Shown here in pieces: positions 19,732 through 28,589 of a stretch of DNA of 64,000 nucleotides. A program made the position numbers and the translations under genes. Source of the stretch: Aricia agestis (Eukaryota; Arthropoda; Insecta; Lepidoptera; Lycaenidae); assembly GCF_905147365.1 (NCBI RefSeq), contig NC_056422.1:4590501-4654500 (forward strand), given 5' to 3'. Each line of letters starts with the position of its first letter. The first letter of the stretch is position 1. Under the pieces are notes generated by a model. That model did no database searches. It worked only from the letters and a program-made list of their open reading frames with translations, and was not told the origin of the DNA.

Positions 19732-20118
19732 ATGGTGACATTGGTGACCCTACCAAATGGCGGACCGCGGTCCGCATCCGCCGACCTATTGTGTGCGGGA
19801 CGAGCATTTATGAAAAAGAACTTTTTTTTAAATAAATTTCGCTCTCGACTTACTGATGAACATCTCCAGGATTTATTGTCAATGGTTTGCACCAATATTT
19901 CATTTCAAGCTTCAGACAGATAATTTATTAGCAACAAAAATTGACACTTTTTCATTGATAAAATCAATGAAAAAGTAAAAAGTATAAATTATACGTTTGT
20001 AATTTCCGTAATTACTTTTGAATTATAAATGTTTTCTTTTTGTAAAATGTGTGGACCGCGAAGGTCATTAATTCATTTCTTAAAATGGACCCCGAGCGAA
20101 ATTAATTGGTGACCCCTG
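19732..20118 (+). mobile_element. hAT element 3' fragment
   Basis: Contains the transposase C-terminus, then GTGTGGACCGCGAAGGTC, TGGACCCCGAGCGAAATTAA and the TTGGTGACCCCTG end. A partial duplication of that end (ATTGGTGACCCTACC) lies at 19741-19755, so the left part is rearranged. Confidence 0.6.
19831..19923 (+). pseudogene. C-terminal end of a hAT-type transposase
   Basis: Thirty codons plus TAA reading NKFRSRLTDEHLQDLLSM then VCTNISFQ. The RSRLTDEHL motif is the conserved C-terminal dimerisation-region signature of ZBED5/SCAND3/GTF2IRD2-like hAT transposases and their domesticated relatives (family knowledge). Upstream sequence breaks down within about 10 codons, so the rest of the gene is absent. 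Downstream, AATTGGTGACCCCTG at 20104-20118 resembles a hAT terminal repeat (CAGGGGTCACC when reversed), giving the element's right edge. Confidence 0.7.
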
Positions 20119-20400
20119 CTATCAACAAAGGTTTCTATAACATTTTCATTTGAGGCATCCCAAACTTTTGATAATAAAGGTGGTTTTATATTTAAAGCAA
20201 TAAACGAAATTCTTCAAGGAACTCAACTCCTTTGATTTAAAATATGAACTAAAAATAAAACGCCTGTGAAAATTAAATAGCAATAGTATCACTTGAACAT
20301 TTTCTTACTACGCTACTACGGGACAAAGTGACAAGAAAATTATTGTCATTATAAAAATCTATAAAATCACAGATTTTAGAAGTAAACTAATATGGTACAC
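20119..20400. other. Unassigned AT-rich sequence
   Basis: No family recognised. Confidence 0.3.
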
Positions 20401-20542
20401 ATTTACAGATTTTTCTGTCATCAAGTTAGTTTTTTTTAATAACTCGATAACTATACAACATTTCAAAAATCCGCTATGTCGGATTCTCAATGATAGAATT
20501 TTATACAATGTGTTAAAATATTAACTTAGTGTAATGCGCGGT

Positions 20543-21054
20543 CACAGTATAGCAATATGACATATCCCTACAGTAGTAAAACGAATGTACTTGCGCAGAG
20601 CAACGGAGACGTGTGATTAATTATTGGATATTTTATATATTCGAAATTTCGAATGCGTCTTCATTATTTTAATTCTTCGATCGTGATTCGTGGATCCTTA
20701 GAAATCTATGTTATTCTATTGTGACTCGCTTACCGGTGAGCTTATGGGGCTTGATGGGTTAATTAAATTTTTAAATAGAGAACTAAAATCATCTAAAAAT
20801 AAAGTTTCACGTAAATATCTGGCAGTACGACATAATAATATGTAAATATAACACGCTGATTAAACAGATTAAATGATAACATTTGCATTACAAGCAGAGT
20901 ATTTTATTTTTATTTTATTTCCCGTTCCGGGGCAACCCTGGCATTTCTGCTCGGTACCTACATCAGTGGCGGCAGCGCGATGCCGCCACCGATGCAGCAT
21001 CGTGCGACATCAAAGGCGTTTCGTTACTGTAGGGACTAATATTGCTATACTGTG
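20543..21054. mobile_element. DNA element with CACAGTATAGCAATAT ends, 7-bp duplication
   Basis: Ends CACAGTATAGCAATATGACA and reversed CACAGTATAGCAATATTAGT, continuing to CCCTACAGTA on both sides (about 40 bp of inverted repeat with an indel). GCGCGGT is duplicated at 20536-20542 and 21055-21061. 512 bp, no transposase. Superfamily undetermined; 7-8 bp duplications are known for P and hAT elements. Confidence 0.85.
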
Positions 21055-21246
21055 GCGCGGTTATGGCAATATATGAAAAATGTTGAAAATTAGATGCATC
21101 TTTGTGATTTTTGTGTATCGAGAAAATTTTAAGATGTCGTGTTTCCGCTAGGTCGGATCCTCGGAAATATAATGTAGTAGGTAGCAGTAGGTTTTAGCTT
21201 TTAAACAGCTGAAACAATTCGGGGCTTATTTTCAAGTATAAAAATC

Positions 21247-21291
21247 AATTATAAAATCGTCAATTTTGGGTTAATTGACGATTTTATAATT
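21247..21291. repeat. Perfect 19-bp hairpin
   Basis: Arms AATTATAAAATCGTCAATT (21247-21265) and AATTGACGATTTTATAATT (21273-21291), loop TTGGGTT. Other copies of the host MITE have GGGTTAGTCGCCC here instead of the second arm. Confidence 0.9.
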
Positions 21292-21465
21292 CAATTTTAA
21301 GGGGCGGCCCCTTAAAGCAGATACGATGGTTGACATAATATTATGTCTTATTAACAAAAACCCCCATAAAAATAGGTTAAAAAGGCGGACATTTTCCTGA
21401 ATTACGGTAATACCCTTTTTACTACCTAATAAGCATAATAAGCACGCTGAATTTTTTTATAAATA

Positions 21466-21780
21466 ACTAGCTGTCCCGGCAAACGTTTCTTTGCCATAAG
21501 TATTTCGCTCGTATTATTTTACTGAAGTGACTAAATAAGTATGTCACCATGGCAACGTCCATCGCTATCCCGTCGTACAAACAATGGTCGCCGTCAGTCT
21601 CGAGTTTTCAATAATTTAATATTATTTATTCAACAAATGCACTTATCAATATAAAAAGTACCCAGTAGCCGATTCTCAGACCCACTGAATATGCATATAA
21701 AATTTGGTTAAAATCAGTAAAGCCGTTTCGGAGGAGTACGCGGCCTAACATTGTGACACGAGAATTTTATACATAAGATA
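21466..21780 (-). mobile_element. Helitron family B, copy 3, reversed
   Basis: ACTAGCTGTCCCGGCAAACG at left, ATTGTGACACGAGAATTTTA at right. Complete. Confidence 0.88.
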
Positions 21781-22290
21781 ATGTAGCAAATAAAAATTGT
21801 TACCTTTTTGTTTACTAGTTTTCTTGACTCTTTTAAACTAATTTTGCTGACACAAAAGGCCCTTCCAGTAACTTGAATACTTAGGACTTCGTCAAATACA
21901 AAAAACTGTTTATCTCAACTTCAAAGGGTCAAGGGGAAGGACGAAGGGCGTCAAAGGATAAGTACTAGCTATGAATAATGTATGTAGTGAAGGTACTCTT
22001 TATTTGTATGCATAAATCTTTACTCATACGGGACAAATAGGTTGATTGTGCTAAATAATATTATATCTTACAATACTAGCGACACGTATGGATGGATATA
22101 TTATATAATAATAAAATAAAAATATGTTTCATACGAGTTAGCTTTTCTAGTTTGTTTGTTTGTTTGAAACATATTATAATATAATAATACTATAATATTA
22201 CTTTGTTCTTTGATACAATCCGAATTCGATCGAAGCTGTATAAATATTGAAATGAAACAGCAAGATAGAGACTAGAGGCATAACCTCATC

Positions 22291-22587
22291 ACCTGCGACC
22301 CCAGCATGACCACAGTAGAAATGTGAAAGTACAGAAACTCTGTGGAGATAAACAGTAACTGCAGAAGGTGCCATAACTCTGGTGTTTACCGCGGCTAGCC
22401 GCGACCCATATAAAGTCAAATAAAATGCTACTTTATGACTATAGTCAATGTCATTAAGTAGGATTTTATTTAATTTTTTAGGACTATAGTCGACTTTACT
22501 CTATGTGATCATGAGTGGCATTATAATATGTATTTGTTTTTTGTCGGCCTTTCGCATTTCTACCGTGGCCATGCTAGGGTCGCAGGT
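22291..22587. mobile_element. MITE with ACCTGCGACCCCAGCATG ends
   Basis: ACCTGCGACCCCAGCATGAC with CACAGTAGAAATG, and reversed ACCTGCGACCCTAGCATGGC with CACGGTAGAAATG. The inner arms (GGTGTTTACCGCGGC side and GACTATAGT pairs) also fold back. Related to 30112-30426. Confidence 0.85.
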
Positions 22588-22839
22588 TGGGATAGCTACA
22601 GGGTGCTTAAATTTAATACATATTCATTTACAACTGTATTTAAAACTTGGGAGATTAAACTTTCCAATGTTCTCAAAACACCAATCACGTCTACAACAAA
22701 TCTCACTTTAAGCCTTAACACTACAACATACGTTTTATTTTCGTTTGGACTGAAACAGGTAGATAATGGATTTATAATGTGGCTAATATTCGAATCCTAA
22801 GGGATGGGGCCGGGGTTGGGTTTTATTTCACTCACGTGC

Positions 22840-23117
22840 ACACAATCTGCCTTCGAGATGAGTGGCAGTCTTCCACCGTGCGTTTTTCGCGTAGGTAACT
22901 TTAGAAAGTTAGACCGCGCACTGTAAAACTCAGGAACGAACTGTCACCAGCAGTATTTCCGGACCTATACGACCTGCAAACCTTCAAGAAGAGAGCGTAT
23001 TCCCTCTTAAAACGAGCTACGCACCTGCAGCTCTTCTGATGTAGCGAGTGTCCATGGGCGACGGTAGTTGCTTTCCATCAGGTGACCCGTCTGCTCGTTT
23101 GCCTCCTTATTTCATAA
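22840..23117 (+). mobile_element. LINE 3' end (ORF2 C-terminus, 3' UTR, A tail)
   Basis: GAGTGGCAGTCTTCCACCGTG leads into the ORF2 end; then GCACCTGCAGCTCTTCTGATG, GTCCATGGGCGACGG and GTTTGCCTCCTTATTTCATA followed by AAAAAA. 5'-truncated insertion. Its last ~120 bases are the same as the tail of every SINE-L copy. Confidence 0.85.
22917..23039 (+). pseudogene. LINE ORF2 C-terminal fragment
   Basis: Forty codons plus TGA: RTVKLRNELSPAVFPDLYD, then LQTFKKRAYSLLKRATHLQL. The LRNELP-xxVFP-x-YDLQTFKKR pattern is the C-terminal tail of Jockey-superfamily (Jockey/CR1-like) LINE ORF2 proteins. Upstream bases carry the preceding residues in another frame, separated by a ~20-base insertion. Confidence 0.8.
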
Positions 23118-23288
23118 AAAAGCCCTCCTCTACGTGTGATCGAAGAGTAATTCGAGCTATCGGACCCTTGGTTATATCGGATTTCTATCAGCAATCGCAA
23201 GGGAAGCCCCTTGTCAAGAAAAGGTGAGTTCTGACTTCTGAGTATTTGAGTAAGTCAGCCCTTTGAAAGAAGGATTTGTCAGGATTGC

Positions 23289-23608
23289 AACGCAAGTACT
23301 ATAAACATAATATACCTAGCGGAATAGAGAAACAAAGGCCTGAGCAAGAGAGATGTCACCATCAGTAACACTGCGTGGTAAAAAGAGACGTGTGATACAT
23401 GACAGCAGCACTCTTTTTTGACGTCCAGTCGGCACGTGCCGCACGTTGACAATTTAATCTCATAGAATTCATGTTCAGTCATGCTTGTGTAAGTGTATAC
23501 GTACACAATATATTTTTCACACAGATGAAAACCAATTTTGGTTTCGTTTGACAGCTCGAGATTATTGCTCTATTCCGCTGGGTATATTAACTTTATGGCA
23601 AATACACA
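23289..23608. mobile_element. MITE with AATATACC(T)AGCGGAATAGAG ends
   Basis: ATAATATACCTAGCGGAATAG at the left and the reverse complement TATTCCGCTGGGTATATTAA at the right. Shares its right half with 4600-4795. Confidence 0.75.
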
Positions 23609-23795
23609 CTCTGAAAGAAAATGGCGACAGCTGGCGTGACATATGCCCGATTTGCTGTTATTTGGAACTACCTACTGAGGAACTACCTGAACATTTAGTA
23701 GCTTTTTTGTTGGCATAGATAAGAGCACAAATATTTTTATTTTTATTTCACGTCTCTCTTAGTCTTAACCAATAATTGAATACAAGAGTGGATTG

Positions 23796-24178
23796 ACGCC
23801 TCCGTGGTCTAGTGGTATAGAGCGCGGCTCTTGACTCGGAGGTCGTGGGTTCGATTCCCGCGTTGGAAACATGTTATTTCCAAGTGTGGTTACGACAATG
23901 CAGACTGATCACCTGATTGTCTGACAAGTAAGATGATCCATGCGTCGGATGGGCATGTAAAAAGTCGGTCCTGCGCCTGATCTCTCGCCAGTCGTGTCGG
24001 TCGTCCGTCCCACTGGGTTATGAGAGTAAAGGAATGAAGAAAAGAAAAAGGAAGAGTGCTCTTGTGTACTGCGCACACACTTGGGCACTATAAAAATTAC
24101 TCCTGCGTAGCTGGCCTGGTTTCAATGAAACCGGCCACCGTCACCGAAACCGGTGTGGGAGCTATTATTATTATTATT
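23796..24178 (+). mobile_element. tRNA-headed SINE A, intact, 13-bp target duplication
   Basis: Starts ACGCCTCCGTGGTCTAGTGG (box A), box B GGGTTCGATTCCCGC, body GATGATCCATGCGTCGGATG, end AAACCGGTGTGGGAGCTATT and (ATT)n. TACAAGAGTGGAT is duplicated perfectly at 23781-23793 and 24178-24190. The head does not close an acceptor stem, so it is not a tRNA gene. Confidence 0.95.
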
Positions 24179-24190
24179 ACAAGAGTGGAT

Positions 24191-24578
24191 AAAGTGGGTA
24201 ACTAACAATTACAAAACTGTCGTTTTTGCATAAATGGTTTTAATGAGGCTGCGAGACCGGGAAATTATTAATTTGAAATACAAAAAAATGTGGATGAATT
24301 AGTAATGTTAGGTTGGTTCAAATTATGAGGAAAAATGGGTACTCTTGAAAAATATAACCCACTTCATTCATACACTGCCATACAGTCAGCGTATTAAAAA
24401 AACTTGACAATAATAATGGGGATTAAAAAATAGGCATGGCTCTCCTGACTCTACCACAGAATAGATTATAGTCCTACTAAGGGCCATTTACATGACGTCT
24501 CCCGCAATTTAAGTCTGTAAAATCCATACTTTAGAAATGCTGATGCTTCGCTCGCTTTGCGGTCTGAATTGACCCTAA
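24191..24578. other. Unassigned sequence
   Basis: No gene or repeat family recognised. Confidence 0.35.
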
Positions 24579-24742
24579 GCCCGGGCGCGCACTAGCGGCC
24601 AAGCCGCGACGGCCATCGAGATAGATACCTTCGTATGAAACTGCTATAGACGACGCGCACCTGGCAGCAACGCGACCTGCGGCCACACCATACTTTCGAT
24701 GGCCGCCGCGACCTGGCCGCTGCTGCCTGGCCGCTAGTGCGC
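24579..24742. mobile_element. GC-rich MITE with GCGCACTAGCGGCC ends, TAA duplication
   Basis: GCGCGCACTAGCGGCCAAGC and reversed GCGCACTAGCGGCCAGGC; TAA at 24576-24578 and 24743-24745. Interior arms GCGACGGCCATCGAG and GATGGCCGCCGCGACC are inverted too. PIF/Harbinger-like by target site. Confidence 0.82.
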
Positions 24743-25088
24743 TAAGGATGTAAATCTTCTAAAATGACAAAAAACCACTAAACTTCGAGCTTCGTCGCCG
24801 AGCACCAAAATAAAATTTTAGTCATTATTGGATTGTCTCTTACAACGAAGTCTCACCAAATTTAATTAAGCGAATTCTGTTCGAGGTAAATTTAATTTAA
24901 ATTTAAAAGCGGCCATAATTCTGAGAAGTCGAAATACCTCGGTTTCAGCATCTCTAATAATTTCTTTTCTTTAGCGGTGTGCTCTCTTTTGGGATAAATT
25001 CGCGTCAGGACACGTGCCTTATAATGGCTTACATTATTACAATTCAGTGAATCAGTGATCCAATCCAGTGCCCGCTTACATTATTCCA

Positions 25089-25293
25089 GCGGGGCTAAAA
25101 TGGTCACATTTAGCAATTCCTCTCAATAAATTATTCAGCAAATGAATTGTCAAAACTGTCAAACTGAAAAAATGACAAATTAGTACAAATTACTAGACAT
25201 GAATTGCAAGCAGACTTGCAATTTGCGAATTTAAAAAATGAATCATATTATGATTCACAATATGATTCTCCAAGGCGAATATTTTAGCCCCGC
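25089..25293. mobile_element. MITE with GCGGGGCTAAAATGG ends, copy 2
   Basis: GCGGGGCTAAAATGGTCACA at left, ATATTTTAGCCCCGC at right, interior GAATTGTCAAAACTGTCAAA. Very close to 49699-49916 (same CATGAATTGCAAGCAGACTT). Confidence 0.85.
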
Positions 25294-25358
25294 AGCTGTA
25301 GTAATTGCACGCAAATAAACGGGCTCTGGCATGCACTGTAATGCAATTTACTAATATA

Positions 25359-25806
25359 CAGGGTATCACAAAACTATAAGTGATTATATTTTAGGGTGGG
25401 TATGTATAAAGTTCACTTTGAAAGTAGCAGCGCTGAAACTGATTTTTTTTCTAGTTTTGCTATGGGAAAATTCACGTCGCTCGCGCTCCGGCGCTTGCCC
25501 ATACAAATCTAGTAGTAGGACTAAACATTTATATTTATGACCTTATGTGTAGAGACTCTAAACAGTGATGAAATCAAAACAATATTAATTCTTTTTCAAT
25601 TTTGCACGCTATTGTCATAGCAAAACATGCCGCACTGTAACATAGTCAACAACCCATGTAACCATGTTTTTGAGCTAATAAATATGATTAGGATTATGAT
25701 CACTAAAAGAAATTGCTCTTTCAGCACTGCTACTTTCACAGTAAGCCCTATACAGGGGGGCCCATACACACCTTAAAGTATTATCACTTAGTTTCGTTAC
25801 ACCTTG
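25359..25806. mobile_element. Mariner-like palindromic MITE, enlarged middle
   Basis: CAGGGTATCACAAAACTATA at left and reversed CAAGGTGTAACGAAACTAAG at right, flanked by TA. AAAGTAGCAGCGCTGAAAC and GCACTGCTACTTTCACAGT are the inner arms; about 200 unrelated bases lie between. Confidence 0.75.
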
Positions 25807-25819
25807 TATAAGAAAAGCT

Positions 25820-25988
25820 TTGCAAGCTTAGCATGGTCATTGGGCACCATAGAAGCGGTTATTCTTTCTACGGAAAAATAGACAAAGTGGCAGTTAGACA
25901 AAGCCAATTCGCCAGTTTGTCACTAAAATCTTCGTCCATTCTTTCCCGTTTCTAATGTTGTTATGCTAATAAGCCTGCTGGAAAACAA
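25820..25988. mobile_element. MITE related to 33214-33374, degenerate
   Basis: TTAGCATGGTCATTGGGCACC, TTCTTTCTACGGAAAAATAG and CCATTCTTTCCCGTTTCTAA match the better-preserved copy. Confidence 0.6.
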
Positions 25989-26200
25989 CCCCTTATTTCT
26001 AAGTTACTTCTTCAGCCGAGAAAACGTTCAAGCTATTTTAAATTATACTTAGAAGATCCTCGACTTGTCGTATACATTATCGTTCGTTATACTTTGCCGA
26101 TTTTCTACAGAGCGCGCAGCGAGAAAATTGAAAAGTCAAAATAAGACGACAGGCTATAAGCAGCTTATTTAAGTTTTATTTATAATGAGTGGTATTGCAG

Positions 26201-26397
26201 ACTATAGGTCTACCAGAATCTGATGGCAAAAAATGAGAAAAGAAATTGACTCTAGCATTTTGATCCTTTTTTTTCCTTATAGCGGCTGATTCTGTGTGTG
26301 GAACATGCAAATATAAAAATTTATCCAATGATCAAGGATATCTTTTGAAAATCTGCCATCAAAATTTGCCATCAGATCCTGCTAGACTTATTATAGT
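26201..26397. mobile_element. MITE with ACTATAGGTCTACCAGAATC ends
   Basis: ACTATAGGTCTACCAGAATC with TGATGGCAAA at left; TTTGCCATCAGATCCTGC with TAGACTTATTATAGT at right are inverted copies. A 39-codon open stretch inside looks exon-like but is explained by this structure. Confidence 0.7.
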
Positions 26398-26464
26398 TGG
26401 TAATTATTTATATTATCTTTAACGTTGTGTATTCTTTACTCGCAACTTAAGTGCGCCGAGTTTC

Positions 26465-26575
26465 TTTTTTCGGGAACCGTACATTTTTCCGTGATAAAGA
26501 CTATTCTTTATCATGGACTTTATTCCTAGCTCAGCTGGGGCTAGGGCTCGAAAGTCGAAGTATCTCCATAGTAAA
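26465..26575 (-). mobile_element. Lep1-like Helitron scrap, reversed
   Basis: GGGAACCGTACATTTTTCCG and GCTCGAAAGTCGAAGTATCT with CCATAG. Contains a small GATAAAGA/TCTTTATC inverted repeat. Confidence 0.55.
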
Positions 26576-26576
26576 A

Positions 26577-26693
26577 AAAACCGGTCAAGTGCGAGTTGAA
26601 CCCGCCCATGATGGGTTCCGCAGCAGCGTTAATAAGGTTTATTTTTATGAAATCAAAAAGCTTTTCATTTATTTTTATATTTCAGTTGATTTA
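26577..26693 (-). repeat. CCGGCCAAGTGCGAGT repeat, truncated
   Basis: CCGGTCAAGTGCGAGTTGAAC and GGGTTCCGCAGCAGCGTTAA match the start of the ~620-bp copy at 38924-39543. It stops where a Helitron family C end begins. Confidence 0.7.
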
Positions 26694-26990
26694 ATCTTAT
26701 ATCTTTAAACCAGCAATTCTTGTATATATACCTACTAGCTATTTGACCGAGCTTTGCTCGGTATTCGATGAAAATGACATTTTCTAAAAATGATTCCTAG
26801 CTAGATCGATTTATCGCCCCCGAAACCCCCTATATACTAAAGATTCCGAGATTCCAATTATATATATACAAGAATTGCTCGTTTAAAGATATAATATATA
26901 ACTGGAATCTCGGAATCGGCTCCAACGATTTTCATGAAATTTAGAAATATATAGAATATATAGGGGGTTTTGGGGGCGATAAATAATCTT
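26694..26990. mobile_element. Helitron family C cluster (one complete, two partial)
   Basis: A forward 5' end (26694-26729, TCTTATATCTTTAAACCAGC) is followed by a complete reversed copy (26733-26893, ACTAGCTATTTGACCGAGC to CTCGTTTAAAGATATAA), then a forward fragment (26894-26985, GGAATCTCGGAATCGGCTCC to GGGGGCGATAAAT). The arrangement suggests insertion of one copy at or near the end of another. Confidence 0.8.
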
Positions 26991-27059
26991 TATTTGGTAA
27001 ACCAGTAGATGAACATTGAAATAACCAAGAACATTTTAAGATAAGTCTTACCAAATTAA

Positions 27060-27750
27060 CTATGGAGTTATGGTCGCGATTACCTTAGGAGCTATCCAGT
27101 TCTGAAGGTCTACCTGACCTTCGACAAGGAGTGAAGCTCTTACATTCTTCGCGGTAAGTGGAGAAATCCCGTCTTCCAGTGCTGAACATCTTTGACAGTT
27201 ACTTCCCACCATTAGACTTAAAGTATTAGACTATGAGTGTCTAGCAGTGGGAAGCAACTGTCAAAAATGTCCGGCACTGGAAGATGAGATTCTCTCTCGC
27301 CCTAGCAATTTAAAATCCGTCTTATCCTTTGTAAATACTCCCTTTGTAAAAACTTTGTGTACATATATACATACTAACCAAATTAAATTATAAGGTGTGT
27401 ACTAACTCTTCATGTTTGTGTTTGTTTTAGGTTAAGGAATTGTCAACAGACACCGTACGCCTTTCGTAATTACCGTACCCTTGTTTTTCCACAAAACCCA
27501 TAAGGCAGAGTATTCATCAACGCACTCTGACATTGGCGATTCACTAAGGAGCCATATTTTAAAAGAAGAAGAAGACGAGATTCCTCCACTTACCGCGAAG
27601 AATATAAGATATGAAATTTCATATCTTATATTCTTCGCGGTCAATTCAGCTTTACTCTTTCTCGAAGTTCAGGTAGACCTTCAGAACTTACTGGATACCT
27701 CCTAAAGTAACCGCGAACGAAACTCCATAGTTGCTGGTCGTTCTTACCTC
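27060..27750. mobile_element. Fold-back MITE, CAACTATGGAG family, copy 2
   Basis: AACTATGGAGTTATGGTCGCG and AGGAGCTATCCAGTTCTGAAG at left; GGATACCTCCTAAAGTAACCG and CTCCATAGTTGCTGGTCG at right. The middle (27310-27530) is unique to this copy. Confidence 0.85.
27592..27641. repeat. Perfect 50-bp palindrome without a loop
   Basis: ACCGCGAAGAATATAAGATA with TGAAA is followed at once by its exact reverse complement. Lies in the right arm of the MITE at 27060-27750. Confidence 0.92.
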
Positions 27751-28067
27751 TGTAAAGGTCACAAGCAGGTCAACTCTCAGCTTTACGAAACGAAGGAAGG
27801 TCTGGCCCTCGCGGGCTCTTACTCTATTAGTATTCTAACCCACATTTTTTTTTGTTGTTTTTTGAATGCAGTCTTGTTCTAAATTATCTAAAGAACATAA
27901 CTGCATTCATAACTTAATACGTAATTTTTTTCTGGGTTAGTACTTAGTACACGAATAGCTTTGTCCACATTGTGCCTTTTTCTGTTCATCAAGGGCATGC
28001 AGCCCACGGAGCTCATACGAAGAGGAGCTGGCCTAAGCAACTGTGCACTGTGATTTTTAACTAGGTC

Positions 28068-28105
28068 CTGACGTCATCATTGTGGGCGGGGCTTAAGTCA
28101 GTACA
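28068..28105 (+). promoter_or_regulatory. Promoter-like motifs (CRE and GC box)
   Basis: CCTGACGTCATCATTGTGGG then CGGGGCTTAAGTCAG contains TGACGTCA (CRE consensus) and GGGCGGGGC (GC box) about 90-110 bases before an ATG. Motif matches are seen; promoter activity is inference. Confidence 0.35.
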
Positions 28106-28182
28106 CTTTCAGCGTTTGTCAGGTGCACACGTAACGAGACTCCCAATAAATTGGTGTTTTCTACGTTTTTAACAACGAAAGG

Positions 28183-28260
28183 ATGAAGTATTGTGTTTTA
28201 CAATGTCAAAGCTACTCAGACAGACGTTCTGATAATATAAATAACATCACATTGCATCTG
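28183..28260 (+). pseudogene. Possible THAP-domain first exon
   Basis: ATG opens MKYCVLQCQSYS...NNITLHL, 26 codons before TAA. A Cys-x3-Cys start a few residues from Met followed by NITLH is the usual opening of the THAP zinc finger (C-x2-4-C ... xxFHxFP), and a GTAAAT donor overlaps the last codon, as if the exon ended after TLH. No second exon with the remaining CxxH half is found. THAP fingers open P-element-type transposases, which would suit the surrounding TIR element. Short length makes a chance match possible. Confidence 0.3.
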
Positions 28261-28589
28261 TAAATAATTTTAAATGTAATTTAAATATAAAAGTTCTAGA
28301 ACATTTCAGATTTCAGCGTTAATTATACTACTTGACACTAGATGGCCAAACCTTTGAAAGATAATACAGACGTAAATGCGTATAATTTTGCATAAGTTTA
28401 TTGGAATAATCGTACTTGAATACTGGTAACTGTTATATACTTAGTCTTAAACACATTTAATAGCTAAAACCGTAGTTATATAGCTTTTATTATTATACTA
28501 CTTATAAACCGCCATCTGTCGTCATCTATGATAACTATTTGAAACGTAACAAATATCCAGGGCTGTATTCAGAATTATTATTTTATTAA

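Larger units (their letters stand above)
20400..21318. mobile_element. MITE GGGGGCGACTAACCC family, copy 2, interrupted
   Basis: AATAACTCGATAACTATACA, AATCCGCTATGTCGG, then after the inserted element TTATGGCAATATATGAAAAA and TCGGGGCTTATTTTCAAGT match the copy at 3881-4320 (reversed). The right end reads AAGGGGCGGCCCCTTAA after a hairpin. Left end missing. Confidence 0.75.

Noticed and set aside
23796..23870. tRNA gene (box A and box B present)
   Set aside because: The acceptor stem does not close and the sequence is the head of a multi-copy SINE with an (ATT)n tail; the same holds at 14480, 29020, 37340, 56590 and for SINE B heads at 8690 and 33940.
26283..26399. A 117-bp exon-like stretch: pyrimidine tract and AG before, GTAATT after, 39 open codons with VCGTCKYKNL and LPSDPARLII
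   Set aside because: Its 3' part is the inverted copy of ACTATAGGTCTACCAGAATC at 26201, so it is the inside of a MITE; the splice-like signals are coincidental.
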